Notes: generated by a model from the sequence alone, not told the origin. A DNA stretch of 64,000 nt from Mycolicibacterium phlei (GCF_001583415.1 NZ_CP014475.1:4650001-4714000); one strand, 5' to 3'; counted from the first letter of the stretch, positions 17,516-26,990 are shown. A program made the numbers and translations.

Positions 17516-18331
17516 TTACAGCCCGAGCAGCGCGGGCAGATCCGCGACCGAGTCGATCACATGGTTGGGTTGCATCGCGAATTCGTCTGCGGCCCAACGG
17601 TCCAGCGTGTCCTGCCGGAACTTGCCGGTGCGCACCAGCACACCGGTCATGCCGACCACCTGCGCGGCCAGCACGTCGTTGTTGAGGTCGTCGCCGACCA
17701 TGTACATCTCGTCGGGCTCCACCCCGAGCCGGTTGGCGGCGGCCAGGAACCCCTCCGGTGCCGGTTTGCCGACGGCGGTGGCCTTGCGGCCGGAGGTCTC
17801 CTCCATCCCGATCAGGTACATCCCGGTGTCGACGCGCAGCCCGTCGGTTGTCGTCCACGCGGTGCTGCGGTGCATCGCGACCACCGGCACCCCCTGGGCC
17901 ATCCAGTCGTACACCCACGACAGCGTCAGGTGGCTGTACTCCGGCCCGGCCCCGCCGAGCAGCACCACGTCCGGTTTCTCCGGGGCGCGTGGGCCCTCGA
18001 AGGCCGTGGAGTTGACCAGGTCCAGCCCGGGCATGTCCTCGGTGACGTCACCGCTGTTGACCAGGAAGCAGCGGGCGTCGGGGTATCTGTCCCGCACATA
18101 CTGGGCGGTCAGCACCGCGGCGGTGATCACCTCGTCGGGCCGAACCGCCATCCCGGCCGCGGTGAGCAGATCGGCGATCTGCGCCCGCGTCTTGGTCGTC
18201 GTGTTCGTCAGATACGAGCAGGCAATCTGGTTGTCGGCCAATGCCCGCACGGTGTCGGCCGCCCCTTCGATGGGCTTCCACGAGGTCACCAGCACGCCAT
18301 CGATGTCGAAGAGCACTCCACCGATCGCCAT
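17516..18331 (-). CDS. HAD-superfamily subclass IIA hydrolase (NagD/PGP-like phosphatase)
   Basis: 271 residues. Motif I DIDGVLV with the nucleophile and acid/base Asp near residues 9 and 11, motif II Thr in YLTNTTTKTR, motif III Lys in VGKPAPEGF and motif IV MVGDDLNNDV. A C2-type cap lies between motifs II and III. The family includes NMP, 4-nitrophenyl phosphate and phosphoglycolate phosphatases; the substrate is not deducible. The neighbouring 88-residue membrane protein follows immediately. Confidence 0.9.
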   Translation of the reverse strand: MAIGGVLFDIDGVLVTSWKPIEGAADTVRALADNQIACSYLTNTTTKTRAQIADLLTAAGMAVRPDEVITAAVLTAQYVRDRYPDARCFLVNSGDVTEDMPGLDLVNSTAFEGPRAPEKPDVVLLGGAGPEYSHLTLSWVYDWMAQGVPVVAMHRSTAWTTTDGLRVDTGMYLIGMEETSGRKATAVGKPAPEGFLAAANRLGVEPDEMYMVGDDLNNDVLAAQVVGMTGVLVRTGKFRQDTLDRWAADEFAMQPNHVIDSVADLPALLGL

Positions 18332-18358
18332 GGACTCCGACAGTAAACGCCCCGCCGG

Positions 18359-19822
18359 TCAGCGCAAGTCGTACCCCTCCCCGGCCCACCGCGTCCCGGC
18401 CAGCCAGGGCGTCGTCTCGGCGGCGATCGTCCACGCCAGATCCGCGGGCACGTCGAGCACCTGGTAGCGCTTGACGCCCGCCGCGGTGGCGGCCACCAGC
18501 GTGGCGACCCCGGCGCGCCGCTGGAAGAAGGTCTGGCGCACGGTCCAGCCGATGATGCCGGAGGCCTCGACGCAGTCCCGGCGCCGCTGCAGGCTGCCGG
18601 TGCGGGCGACCAGCCAGCCGTCGCCGACCCGGTGCCCCAGCGACCGCGCGCGGTCGGCGCCCAGCAGCGCGCAGCAGACGGTGACCACCACCCACAGCAC
18701 CCACGCCCACACCGGTACCGTCCCCGCGACCGAGGCCACCGCCAGTGCCACCGCGGCCACCGCAGGCACGATCAGCGCCCTGGTGTAGCGCCGACGGGTG
18801 GCGGCCGGGCCGTGCCCGCGCAGCGGACCGTCCACCGCGTCGCGGCGCGCGATCAGATCGGCCAGCACCGCCTGCGCTGTCGCCCGCGGGCACGGCGGCA
18901 GCAGCAGCGAGGCCTCCCCCTGCCCGCCGACCCCGGTCATCACGGCGTCCAGCCGGGCGCCGCCGAACAGCCGCACCAGCAGCGGCTCGCGCAGGGTGCC
19001 GCCGCGCAGCCGGCGCATGTCGAAGGTGTGCTCGCGCACCCGGATCAGCCCGTACCGCAGGTGCAGCACGTCGAAGTCGCGGCGCAGCTCGAGGTTGGCG
19101 TAGCTGACCAGCGACTGCAGCACCGACAGCACCACCGAGGCGACCAGCACCACCGCGACCGCCACCGCGGCGACGACCGCGGCGCCGAACCGCTCGGCGG
19201 CCGCCGCCCCCGACTCGGCGACCGGCGACCCGCGCAGCGCCGCCTCGGCGCCGATCTCGTACAGCACGCCGATCGCCGCGGCGATCATCGCCAGCCCGGT
19301 GAGGCTCAGCGGGCTGTACCGCAACCACGACGGGGACCAGCGGGCCAGCACCCGGCCCGGCTGCGACGTCGGCGCGGGCGCCAACGACTCGGCCAGCAGC
19401 ACCGCCCGCAGCCGGCCCACCTCCTCGGTGGGCACCGCGTCCAGCGCGAACACGGTGTCACCGGTGGCCTCCTGGCCGGTGCTGACCCTCAGCACGGTCA
19501 GCCCGAGCAGCCGGTGCAGCAGCCGGGCCTCCGTCGACACCGACCGAATCCTGTTGCGCGGCACCGACAGCACCTTGCGCTGCAGCACCCCCGTGCGCAG
19601 CTGCACCTCCGCGTCGCCGATCCGGTAGGCGGTGGTGAACCAGCGGGCCAGGCCGAACGCGACCGTCAGACCGATCACCAGCAGCACCACCGTGTGGTTG
19701 CCGGTCGCCGAGCCGAACACCAGCGACCCGGCGATCACCGGGATCTGGCGCAGCACCTCGTGCACCGGGTGCACGAGCAGCATCCGCGGGCTCAACCGCT
19801 GCCAGCCGTCGACCGTCGTCAC
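18359..19822 (-). CDS. Large bacterial PH-domain membrane protein (YdbT-like)
   Basis: 487 residues from GTG 19822, which overlaps the stop of the upstream PH-domain gene (GTGA). Repeated units of two hydrophobic helices followed by a bPH2 (DUF304) beta domain: strands such as YRIGDAEVQLRTGVLQRKVLSVPRNRIRSV, LHLRYGLIRVREHTFDMRRLRG and GWLVARTGSLQRRRDCVEAS mark three bPH2 copies. This layout matches B. subtilis YdbT, whose partner YdbS is encoded next to it. YdbST give resistance to the bacteriocin amylocyclicin; a role here in membrane protection is only by analogy. Confidence 0.82.
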   Translation of the reverse strand: MTTVDGWQRLSPRMLLVHPVHEVLRQIPVIAGSLVFGSATGNHTVVLLVIGLTVAFGLARWFTTAYRIGDAEVQLRTGVLQRKVLSVPRNRIRSVSTEARLLHRLLGLTVLRVSTGQEATGDTVFALDAVPTEEVGRLRAVLLAESLAPAPTSQPGRVLARWSPSWLRYSPLSLTGLAMIAAAIGVLYEIGAEAALRGSPVAESGAAAAERFGAAVVAAVAVAVVLVASVVLSVLQSLVSYANLELRRDFDVLHLRYGLIRVREHTFDMRRLRGGTLREPLLVRLFGGARLDAVMTGVGGQGEASLLLPPCPRATAQAVLADLIARRDAVDGPLRGHGPAATRRRYTRALIVPAVAAVALAVASVAGTVPVWAWVLWVVVTVCCALLGADRARSLGHRVGDGWLVARTGSLQRRRDCVEASGIIGWTVRQTFFQRRAGVATLVAATAAGVKRYQVLDVPADLAWTIAAETTPWLAGTRWAGEGYDLR

Positions 19823-20313
19823 GTCGCGTCCTGGTCCCCCAGCGCCGCGATGTCGGTCAACCGGGCGACGACGGCGTCGGCGACCTCGTTGTCCAGCGCG
19901 ACGATCCGCACCGCGCCCGCCGACGAGGCCGTGGTCACCGTGACCGTCGCCAGCCCGAACAACCGGTCCAGCGGGCCGCGTTCGGTGTCGACGGTCTGCA
20001 CCCGGGAGATCGGGGCGATGCGGCGCTCCTGGGTCAGCCAGCCGGTGCGGGTGTAGACGGCCCGCTCGTCGATGTCCCAGCGGTGCACCCGGTACCGCCA
20101 CCACGGCACCACCCCGACGAACAGCACGATGCCCGCCACCGTCGCGACCGCGGCCACCGCGTGCAGCCACGGCTCGCGCGGTTGCACCGCGAACCACACC
20201 AGCTGGGCCAGCACCAGCCCGGCCCACGGAATCGCCGCGCCCAGTGCCCACACCAGCGGCGCCTTGCGGCTGGGCCGGTGCGCGGGTTCGGTCAGCTCGA
20301 CCCGTTGCGACAT
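19819..20313 (-). CDS. Small bacterial PH-domain membrane protein (YdbS-like)
   Basis: 164 residues. Two N-terminal membrane helices (APLVWALGAAIPWAGLVLAQ and AVAAVATVAGIVLFVGVVP) followed by one bPH2 domain (VHRWDIDERAVYTRTGWLTQ, RRIAPISRVQTVDTERGPLDRLFG). First gene of a two-gene operon with the larger YdbT-like protein, the same order and size relation as ydbS-ydbT in Bacillus. Divergent from the SDR gene with 54 bases between starts, so promoters must overlap or be very compact. Confidence 0.85.
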   Translation of the reverse strand: MSQRVELTEPAHRPSRKAPLVWALGAAIPWAGLVLAQLVWFAVQPREPWLHAVAAVATVAGIVLFVGVVPWWRYRVHRWDIDERAVYTRTGWLTQERRIAPISRVQTVDTERGPLDRLFGLATVTVTTASSAGAVRIVALDNEVADAVVARLTDIAALGDQDAT

Positions 20314-20367
20314 GTGCCCAGACTAGAGAGGCCCCGCAACCGGCGCCGCTGAGTATGTTTGACGCTC

Positions 20368-21273
20368 ATGGGCAGCAAGTGGACCGCCGCCAACGTGCCG
20401 GACCAGACCGGCCGGACCGCCGTCGTCACCGGCTCCAACACCGGACTCGGCTATGACACCGCCGCCGTGCTGGCCGCCAGGGGTGCCCACGTGGTGCTCG
20501 CGGTACGCAACCCCGACAAGGGCGCCGAGGCCGCCGAGCGGATCAGGGCCGCGCATCCCGGCGCCGCGGTGACGGTGCAGCAACTGGACCTGTCGTCGCT
20601 GGCGAGTGTGCGTAAGGCGGCCGAGGAGATCCGCGCCAACCAGCCGCGCATCGACCTGCTGATCAACAACGCGGGCCTGATGTACGTGCCGCGCCGCGAG
20701 CTCACCGAAGACGGTTTCGAGATGCATTTCGGCACCAACCATCTCGGCCACTTCGCGTTGACGGGTCTGCTAGTCGACCACCTCGGCGAGGGCTCGCGGA
20801 TCGTGTCCGTCGCCAGCATCGCCCACCGGATCCTGGCGCGAATCCGCTTCGAGGACCCGCATTTCGAGTCCGGCTACAACCGCGTCGCGGCGTACGGGCA
20901 GTCGAAGCTGGCCAATCTGCTGTTCACCTACGAACTGCAGCGCAGGCTGGCCGCCGCGGGCAGGCCGACCATCGCCGTCGCCGCGCACCCGGGCATCTCC
21001 AACACCGAGCTGATGCGCTACATCCCGGTGCCCGTGCCCGACATCCTGTACCGGATCGCCACCCAGCCCGCCGAGCAGGGGGCGCTGCCGACGCTGCGCG
21101 CGGCGACCGACCCCGCCGTGCAGGACGGCCAGTACTACGGGCCCGACGGTCTCGGCGAGCTGCGCGGGCACCCGAAACTCGTTGCGTCCAGCGCACAGTC
21201 ACACAACCAGGACATCGCGCGCCGGTTGTGGACGATGTCGGAGGAACTGACCGGCGTGAGCTTCCCGATCTGA
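20368..21273 (+). CDS. Short-chain dehydrogenase/reductase (Rv0439c-like)
   Basis: 301 residues from ATG 20368; a TTG at 20359 is in frame but less likely. Classical SDR: cofactor motif TGSNTGLG near residue 22, NNAG at about 98, catalytic Ser in IVSVAS and YxxxK as YGQSK. Resembles the retinol-dehydrogenase/WWOX-like group of oxidoreductases. It is first in the core row SDR-moeA-psd-pssA-AAA and its TGA overlaps the moeA ATG by one base. Gene order matches the M. tuberculosis Rv0439c-Rv0435c row as I recall it. Confidence 0.92.
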   Translation: MGSKWTAANVPDQTGRTAVVTGSNTGLGYDTAAVLAARGAHVVLAVRNPDKGAEAAERIRAAHPGAAVTVQQLDLSSLASVRKAAEEIRANQPRIDLLINNAGLMYVPRRELTEDGFEMHFGTNHLGHFALTGLLVDHLGEGSRIVSVASIAHRILARIRFEDPHFESGYNRVAAYGQSKLANLLFTYELQRRLAAAGRPTIAVAAHPGISNTELMRYIPVPVPDILYRIATQPAEQGALPTLRAATDPAVQDGQYYGPDGLGELRGHPKLVASSAQSHNQDIARRLWTMSEELTGVSFPI

Positions 21274-22478
21274 TGCGCACGGTCGAGGAACATCAGCGTG
21301 TCGTCGCCGGGCTGTTCGCCCGCCGGCCCGCCCAGCACGTCCCGATCGCCGACGCGCTGGGCATGGTGCTGGCCGAGGACGTCGTCGCCCCGCTCTCGCT
21401 GCCCGGGTTCGACAACTCCGCGATGGACGGGTACGCGGTGATCGCCGAGGAGGTGGCCGGCGCGTCGGAGCAGTCGCCGGTGCGGCTGCCCGTCGCCGAG
21501 GACATCCCGGCCGGGCGCACCGATCTGCTGACGCTGCGACCCGGCACCGCGCACCGGATCATGACCGGCGCGATGCTGCCCGCAGGGGCGACGGCCGTCG
21601 TCCCGGTGGAGGCCACCAACGCCGCCACCGACACCGTGGAGATCTACCGCGACGCGCGGCCCGGCCAGCACATCCGGCGCGCGGGCGAGGACGTCACCGC
21701 GGGCACGACGGTGCTGCGCGCCGGCCAGCCGGTCACCCCGGCCGCGCTGGGGCTGGCGGCGGCGCTGGGCCTGGCGGAGCTGAGCGTGGTTCCGCGGCAA
21801 CGGGTGCTGGTGATGTCGACGGGCACCGAACTGGTCGCCCCCGGCACGCCGCTGGCGCCCGGTCAGATCTACGAGTCCAACGCGGTGATGCTGGCGGCGG
21901 CGATGCGTGACGCCGGGGCCGAGGTGGTCACCACCGCGATGAGCGGTGACGACGTCGACTCGTTCCGCGCCGCGCTGCGCGGCCACGCCGGCGAGGCCGA
22001 CCTGATCGTCACCTCCGGCGGGGTCAGCGCGGGCGCCTACGAGGTGGTCAAGGACGCGCTGGCCGGCGACGTGGAGTTCGTCAAGGTGGCGATGCAGCCC
22101 GGGATGCCGCAGGGCTGCGGGACGGTGACGGTCGACGGGCGCGCCATCCCGATCGTGACGCTGCCCGGCAACCCGGTCAGCGCGCTGGTGTCGTTCGAGG
22201 TGTTCCTGCGCAGCCCGCTGCGCGCGGCGATGGGCCTGCCGCAGCCGGGCCGGCCGCGGCGCACCGCCGTGCTCACCGAGGACCTGACCTCACCGCGCGG
22301 TAAGCGCCAGTTCCGCCGCGGGGTGTTCGACGCCGACGCCGGGACGGTCACCAGTTACGGCCCGCCGGCGTCGCACCACCTGCGCTGGCTGGCGTCGGCG
22401 AACTGTCTGCTGGAAATCGACGAGGATGTCGACGCGCTGACCGCCGGGGCCGCCGTGACGGTGTGGGACCTGACGTAG
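21273..22478 (+). CDS. moeA: Molybdopterin molybdenumtransferase MoeA
   Basis: 401 residues from ATG 21273 (TGATG with the SDR stop). Motifs: DNSAMDGYAV near residue 45, IMTGAMLPAGAT, VMSTGTELV, SGGVSAGAYE and LPGNPVSALV. It inserts molybdate into adenylylated molybdopterin in molybdenum cofactor synthesis. By position this is the mycobacterial moeA2. No other moa/moe genes lie nearby, so the link to psd/pssA downstream is positional, not functional. Confidence 0.95.
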   Translation: MRTVEEHQRVVAGLFARRPAQHVPIADALGMVLAEDVVAPLSLPGFDNSAMDGYAVIAEEVAGASEQSPVRLPVAEDIPAGRTDLLTLRPGTAHRIMTGAMLPAGATAVVPVEATNAATDTVEIYRDARPGQHIRRAGEDVTAGTTVLRAGQPVTPAALGLAAALGLAELSVVPRQRVLVMSTGTELVAPGTPLAPGQIYESNAVMLAAAMRDAGAEVVTTAMSGDDVDSFRAALRGHAGEADLIVTSGGVSAGAYEVVKDALAGDVEFVKVAMQPGMPQGCGTVTVDGRAIPIVTLPGNPVSALVSFEVFLRSPLRAAMGLPQPGRPRRTAVLTEDLTSPRGKRQFRRGVFDADAGTVTSYGPPASHHLRWLASANCLLEIDEDVDALTAGAAVTVWDLT

Positions 22479-22506
22479 CGCCCCAGGCCCGTAGAATCGC
22501 GACACG

Positions 22507-23205
22507 ATGGCCAGACGCCCCGATCTTCCCTCCGGCCCCGCGCGGCTCCTGGCGCTGGCCCGTACCACGATCCCGCCGATGCACCCCGCCGGACTGCCGT
22601 TCGTCGGGGCCAGCCTCGCCGTCGCGGCGCTGGGCCACCGCAAGCGCTGGCTGCGCACCGCGGCGCTGACGTCGGCGGCCGCCAACGCGCTGTTCTTCCG
22701 GCATCCGCCGCGGGTGCCACCGACCCGGCCGAACCTGGTCGTCGCGCCCGCCGACGGGCTGATCTGCCTGATCGAGGAGGCACCGCCGCCCGCCGAACTC
22801 GGTTTGCCGTCAACCCCGTTGCCGCGGATCAGCATCTTCCTGTCGGTGTTCGACGCGCACGTGCAACGCGCCCCGATCGCCGGTGAGGTGGCCGCGGTGG
22901 TGCACCGGCCGGGCAAGTTCGGCTCCGCCGAACTCGAGGCCGCCAGTGAGGACAACGAGCGCAACAGCGTGCTGATCCGCTCCGAGACCGGTGCGGAGGT
23001 GATCGCGGTGCAGATCGCGGGCCTGGTGGCGCGGCGCATCGTGTGTGAGGCCAAGGTCGGCGACAAGCTCGAGATCGGCCAGACCTACGGGCTGATCCGG
23101 TACGGCTCGCGGCTGGACACCTATCTGCCCGCCGGGTCGAACATCCTGGTGACGACGGGCCAGCGGGCGCTGGCCGGTGAGACGGTCCTGGCGGAGCTGC
23201 CATGA
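22507..23205 (+). CDS. psd: Phosphatidylserine decarboxylase proenzyme
   Basis: 232 residues. The archaeal/actinobacterial short type (PSD-A). It converts phosphatidylserine to phosphatidylethanolamine. The proenzyme self-cleaves at a Gly-Ser bond to make a pyruvoyl group; the conserved YGSR lies near residue 200. Also seen: [19 protein letters not shown] with its conserved His. A hydrophobic N-terminal region can anchor it to the membrane. Its stop overlaps the pssA ATG (ATGA), so the two steps of PE synthesis are coupled, though psd is encoded before pssA. Confidence 0.95.
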   Translation: MARRPDLPSGPARLLALARTTIPPMHPAGLPFVGASLAVAALGHRKRWLRTAALTSAAANALFFRHPPRVPPTRPNLVVAPADGLICLIEEAPPPAELGLPSTPLPRISIFLSVFDAHVQRAPIAGEVAAVVHRPGKFGSAELEAASEDNERNSVLIRSETGAEVIAVQIAGLVARRIVCEAKVGDKLEIGQTYGLIRYGSRLDTYLPAGSNILVTTGQRALAGETVLAELP

Positions 23206-24062
23206 TCCGGCCGCGCATCAAACGCTCCGTGGTCAGCCTGCGGATCCTGCCCAGCGCGATGACGGTCGCGGCGATCTGCCTCGGGTTGTCCGCGGTGAAG
23301 ATGGCGCTGGACGACCGGCCGACCGAGGCGATGGCGTTCCTGGCGATCGCGGCGATCCTCGACGCGCTCGACGGCCGCATCGCCCGCGCGCTCAACGCCA
23401 CCTCCCGGATGGGCGAGGAGATCGACTCGCTGGCCGACGCGGTGAACTTCGGTGTGGCACCGGCGTTCATCGTGTACGGCACGCTGCTGTCGCAGTCGCG
23501 GCTGGGCTGGATCGTGGTGCTGCTGTACGCGGTGTGCATCGTGCTGAGGCTGGCCCGGTTCAACGCGATGCTCGACGTGGACCGGCCGGCCTACGAGAAG
23601 CAGTACTTCGTCGGGATGCCCGCACCGGCGGGGGCGATCGGCGCGATCGGTCCGCTGGCGGCCAAGATGCAGTTCGGCGAGGGCTGGTGGACGTCGGAGA
23701 TCGCGGTCGTGATCTGGATGATCGGCGTCTCGCTGCTGGTGGTGAGCACGGTCCCGATGCGCAAGATCCACACGTTCGCGATCCCGCCGAACATGGTGGC
23801 GCCGCTGCTGGCGCTCGTCGCGATCGGCGTCGCCGCCGCGATCCTCTACGGCTACCTGGTGATCCTGATCATCATCGCCGCCTACGTCATCCACATCCCG
23901 TTCGCGATCCGCACCCGGCGGTTCCTGGCTGAACACCCAGAGGTGTGGGACGACAAACCGCGCCAGCAGCGCGCGGCGCGGCGGGCGATCCGGCGGGCGC
24001 AGCCGCACCGCCGGTCGATGATGCGGCTCGGACTTCGGAGGCCGGGCGCCCCCCGTGACTGA
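23202..24062 (+). CDS. pssA: CDP-diacylglycerol-serine O-phosphatidyltransferase
   Basis: 286 residues, the same length as the M. tuberculosis enzyme. The CDP-alcohol phosphatidyltransferase signature DG-x2-AR-x8-G-x3-D-x3-D is complete: [15 protein letters not shown] then EEIDSLAD, residues about 53-75. Several membrane helices follow, then a basic cytoplasmic tail rich in Arg/Gln. Makes phosphatidylserine, the substrate of Psd. Overlaps psd upstream and the AAA ATPase downstream (8 bases). Confidence 0.96.
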   Translation: MIRPRIKRSVVSLRILPSAMTVAAICLGLSAVKMALDDRPTEAMAFLAIAAILDALDGRIARALNATSRMGEEIDSLADAVNFGVAPAFIVYGTLLSQSRLGWIVVLLYAVCIVLRLARFNAMLDVDRPAYEKQYFVGMPAPAGAIGAIGPLAAKMQFGEGWWTSEIAVVIWMIGVSLLVVSTVPMRKIHTFAIPPNMVAPLLALVAIGVAAAILYGYLVILIIIAAYVIHIPFAIRTRRFLAEHPEVWDDKPRQQRAARRAIRRAQPHRRSMMRLGLRRPGAPRD

Positions 24063-26274
24063 ACTGCAGACCGCCGAGCAGGTGCCGCGCCGGCATCTCA
24101 CGCTGATCGCCCGGCTCAACACCTCCCCGCTGGACTCGCGCCGCGGCGTGGTCCGGCTGCATCCGGAAGCCCTTGCCGCACTCGGTATCCGGGAGTGGGA
24201 TGCGGTGTCGCTGACGGGCTCGCGTACAACGGCGGCGGTGGCCGCGGCGGCGGACCCGGACGTGCCCGCGGGCACCGCGCTGCTCGACGACGTCACGCTG
24301 TCCAACGCCAAGCTGGTGGAGAACGCCACCGTGCTGGTGGCGCCGGTGACGGTGCACGGCGCGAAGTCGGTGACGCTGGCCGGCTCCAAGCTCGCCACCA
24401 CCTCGATCAGCCCGGCCACGCTGCGCCAGGCACTGCTGGGCAAGGTGGTGACGGTCGGCGACACGGTGGCGCTGGCGCCGCGCGACCTCGGCCCGGAGTT
24501 CCCCGCGTCGCGGGCGACCCAGGCGCTGGCGGCGTCGGTGGGCATCCTGTGGACCTCCGAACTGCTGACGGTGACCGGCACCGATCCGGCCGGACCGGTG
24601 AGCGTGCAACCGAATTCGTCGGTCAACTGGGGTGACGGCTCGACCGCCCCGCAGCCGACGGCCGCCGCCCAGGCGGTGGTGCACACCCGGCAGAAACCGG
24701 CGATCACCGTCGAGGACCTCAAGGGCTCCCAGGCGCAGGCGGAGCGCCTGACCGAATGGCTCAAGCTCGCACTCGACCAGCCGGAGCTGCTCGAAACCCT
24801 GGGCGCCACAGCCAATCTCGGCGTGCTGGTGTCAGGCCCCGCCGGGGTCGGCAAGGCCGCGCTGGTGCGGGCGGTGTGTGCGGGCCGGCGGCTGGTCGAG
24901 CTTGACGGACCCGAGGTGGGTTCGCTGCGCGCCGAGGACCGGCTGTCGAGTGTGGCCTCGGCGGTGGCGACGGTGCGCGACGGCGGCGGGGTGCTGCTGA
25001 TCACCGACATCGACGCGCTGCTGCCGGATGCCGGTGAGCGCCAGCCCGACCCGGTGGCCACGCTGATCCTGGGCGAACTGCGCGACGCCGTGGCCACCAA
25101 GGGGGTGGCGTTCATCGCGACGACGCAGGCGCCCGACGGCATCGACCCGCGGCTGCGCGCGCCCGACCTGTGCGACCGTGAGCTCGGGTTGAGCCTGCCC
25201 GACGCCGCGATCCGCGCCCAGCTCCTCGAGGTGCTGCTGCGCGATGTGCCCGCCGAGAACCTCGACCTCAACGAAGTCGCCCAGCGCACACCGGGTTTCG
25301 TCGTCGCCGATCTTGCCGCGCTGGTGCGCGAGGCCGCGTTGCGGGCCGCGGCGCGGGCCAGTTCGGACGGGGCGTCACCGAAGCTGACCCAGGACGATCT
25401 GATGGGCGCGACGACGGTGATCCGGCCGCTGTCGCGCTCGGCGACCGAGGAGGTGTCGGTCGGCTCGGTCACCCTCGACGACGTCGGCGACATGGTCGCC
25501 ACCAAGCAGGCGCTGACCGAGGCGGTGCTGTGGCCGCTGCAGCATCCCGACACGTTCGCCCGGCTCGGCGTCGCGCCGCCGCGCGGGGTGCTGCTGTACG
25601 GGCCGCCCGGATGCGGCAAGACGTTCGTGGTGCGGGCGCTGGCCAGTTCGGGCCGGCTGTCGGTGCACGCGGTCAAGGGCGCCGAGCTGATGGACAAGTG
25701 GGTCGGCTCGTCGGAGAAGGCGGTGCGGGAACTGTTCCGGCGGGCCCGCGACTCCGCGCCGTCGCTGGTGTTCCTCGACGAGATCGACGCGCTGGCGCCG
25801 CGGCGCGGGCAGAGCTTCGACTCCGGGGTGACCGACCGTGTGGTGGCCGCGCTGCTGACCGAGCTCGACGGCATCGACCCGCTGCGTGACGTGGTGGTGC
25901 TGGGGGCGACCAACCGCCCGGACCTGATCGATCCGGCGCTGCTGCGGCCGGGCCGGCTGGAGAAGCTGGTGTTCGTCGAACCGCCCGACGCGGAGGCCCG
26001 CCGCGACATCCTGCGCACCGCGGGCAAGTCGATCCCGCTGGCCAGCGAGGGGGACGACGCCGTCGACCTCGACGCGCTGGCCGCCGACCTGGAGGGCTAC
26101 AGCGCCGCCGACTGTGTGGCGCTGCTGCGCGAGGCCGCGCTGACCGCGATGCGCCGTTCGATCGACGCGGCCGACGTCACCGCCGCCGACGTGGCCGCCG
26201 CCCGCGAGGCCGTGCGCCCGTCGCTGGATCCGGCGCAGGTCGAGGCGCTGCGCGCCTTCGCCGCCGGGCGGTAA
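24055..26274 (+). CDS. CDC48/p97-like double-AAA ATPase (Rv0435c/Msm0858 type)
   Basis: 739 residues. N-terminal double-psi barrel-type domain (about 12-185), then two AAA domains. D1: Walker A GPAGVGKAA (261-269) lacks the usual Ser/Thr after Lys, and Walker B reads LLITDID (314-320) without the catalytic Glu. D2 is canonical: Walker A GPPGCGKT (516-523), pore-loop KWVG near 548, Walker B LVFLDEIDA (571-579) and arginine fingers in LLRPGRLE. Probably a hexameric protein-unfolding machine driven mostly by D2. The M. smegmatis homologue Msm0858 has been crystallised. GTG start 24055 inside pssA; last gene of the core row, followed by a hairpin. Confidence 0.93.
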   Translation: MTELQTAEQVPRRHLTLIARLNTSPLDSRRGVVRLHPEALAALGIREWDAVSLTGSRTTAAVAAAADPDVPAGTALLDDVTLSNAKLVENATVLVAPVTVHGAKSVTLAGSKLATTSISPATLRQALLGKVVTVGDTVALAPRDLGPEFPASRATQALAASVGILWTSELLTVTGTDPAGPVSVQPNSSVNWGDGSTAPQPTAAAQAVVHTRQKPAITVEDLKGSQAQAERLTEWLKLALDQPELLETLGATANLGVLVSGPAGVGKAALVRAVCAGRRLVELDGPEVGSLRAEDRLSSVASAVATVRDGGGVLLITDIDALLPDAGERQPDPVATLILGELRDAVATKGVAFIATTQAPDGIDPRLRAPDLCDRELGLSLPDAAIRAQLLEVLLRDVPAENLDLNEVAQRTPGFVVADLAALVREAALRAAARASSDGASPKLTQDDLMGATTVIRPLSRSATEEVSVGSVTLDDVGDMVATKQALTEAVLWPLQHPDTFARLGVAPPRGVLLYGPPGCGKTFVVRALASSGRLSVHAVKGAELMDKWVGSSEKAVRELFRRARDSAPSLVFLDEIDALAPRRGQSFDSGVTDRVVAALLTELDGIDPLRDVVVLGATNRPDLIDPALLRPGRLEKLVFVEPPDAEARRDILRTAGKSIPLASEGDDAVDLDALAADLEGYSAADCVALLREAALTAMRRSIDAADVTAADVAAAREAVRPSLDPAQVEALRAFAAGR

Positions 26275-26292
26275 CTCCCGCGCCTTCCGCGC

Positions 26293-26350
26293 CGAACGTG
26301 GGTTACCCGCACGCTTTCTGGCCGAAAGGTGTGCGGGTAACCCACGTTCG
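26293..26350. repeat. Intergenic hairpin repeat, copy B (perfect 20-bp stem)
   Basis: Left arm 26293-26312 and right arm 26331-26350 (gtgcgggtaacccacgttcg) are exact complements. The 18-base loop itself contains CTTTC/GAAAG and can pair further. The right arm is identical to 20 bases at 4076-4095. It starts 19 bases after the stop of the AAA ATPase gene and has no U-tract; a transcription end or a short mobile palindromic repeat are both possible. Confidence 0.8.
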
Positions 26351-26365
26351 CCGTCGCGGATATCC

Positions 26366-26418
26366 ATCTTGACAGTGGCAAGATCAGTCGGCACAGTGAA
26401 ACTTGTCACTGACAAGAT
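26366..26418. promoter_or_regulatory. Tandem palindromic operators and promoter of the DUF1707 gene
   Basis: Two related palindromes: CTTGACAGTGGCAAG (26368-26382, nearly symmetric and extendable to ATCTTG...CAAGAT) and CTTGTCACTGACAAG (26402-26416, perfectly symmetric about one base). Centres are 34 bases apart, about three helical turns. The first contains TTGACA, a good -35; CACAGT at 26392-26397 fits the loose mycobacterial -10 (xAxxxT) at 17-base spacing, putting the start of transcription in the second palindrome. The Shine-Dalgarno AGGAGG begins 5 bases later. This looks like a repressed promoter; the regulator is unknown. Confidence 0.65.
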
Positions 26419-26432
26419 CTAGGAGGAACGCC

Positions 26433-26831
26433 ATGGAGATCCGCGCCGGCGACGCCGACCGGGAGGCCACCGCCCGCCTGCTCGGCCAGGCGTTCACGCA
26501 GGGCTACCTCACGATGCCCGAGTACGAGGCGCGCCTGCAGGACGCCTTCGCCGCGACCACACAGTCCCAGCTGCGTGCGCTCACCGCCGACCTGCCCCTG
26601 GCCCGCCGGATCGCCCGCCGTCAGGCCGCCCGGCGCAGCGTGCGCTACCACCTCGCCGGCTACCTGACCATGGTCGCCGTGGTGCTGACCGTGTGGCTGT
26701 CAGTCGGGTTGACCACCGGCGCCTGGTACTTCTGGCCGATCTGGCCGATCCTCGGCGCGGGCATCGGCCTGGTCGGCCACGCGCTGCCGGTCAGCCGCTA
26801 CGGCTCGATGAGCCCGGCGCGAATCGCGTAG
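26433..26831 (+). CDS. DUF1707 and 2TM domain small membrane protein
   Basis: 132 residues from ATG 26433, behind AGGAGG at 6-base spacing. Residues 1-58 are a DUF1707 (SHOCT-like) domain: MEIRAGDADREATARLLGQA, then GYLTMPEYEARLQDAFAA. After a basic linker (RRIARRQAARRS) come two transmembrane helices (YLTMVAVVLTVWLSVGL and FWPIWPILGAGIGLVGHAL), a 2TM-type domain. DUF1707 proteins are widespread in actinobacteria with no assigned biochemistry. Preceded by a double palindromic operator. Followed by 159 bases in which I see nothing distinctive. Confidence 0.85.
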   Translation: MEIRAGDADREATARLLGQAFTQGYLTMPEYEARLQDAFAATTQSQLRALTADLPLARRIARRQAARRSVRYHLAGYLTMVAVVLTVWLSVGLTTGAWYFWPIWPILGAGIGLVGHALPVSRYGSMSPARIA

Positions 26832-26990
26832 CGCGGCGGGCACCGCTTAAGCTACTGGCGATTCACCCGCTACGGCATCGTGGTGACACCAGTCAGCACG
26901 ATGCTGACCGGGGTGTACTTTTGGCTCCGTTAATTCTGGGGAGTCAGGTTTCTGAGCCAGTACGAGAACGGGCAGGTTGTCGATCGCGCC

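Noticed and set aside
23121-26027. 968-codon minus-strand frame
   Set aside because: Antisense to pssA and the AAA ATPase, Ser/Arg/Thr-rich, no recognisable motif; shadow.
26832-26990. Small RNA or regulatory element between the DUF1707 gene and the acyltransferase gene
   Set aside because: No convincing hairpin, repeat or promoter pattern could be supported.
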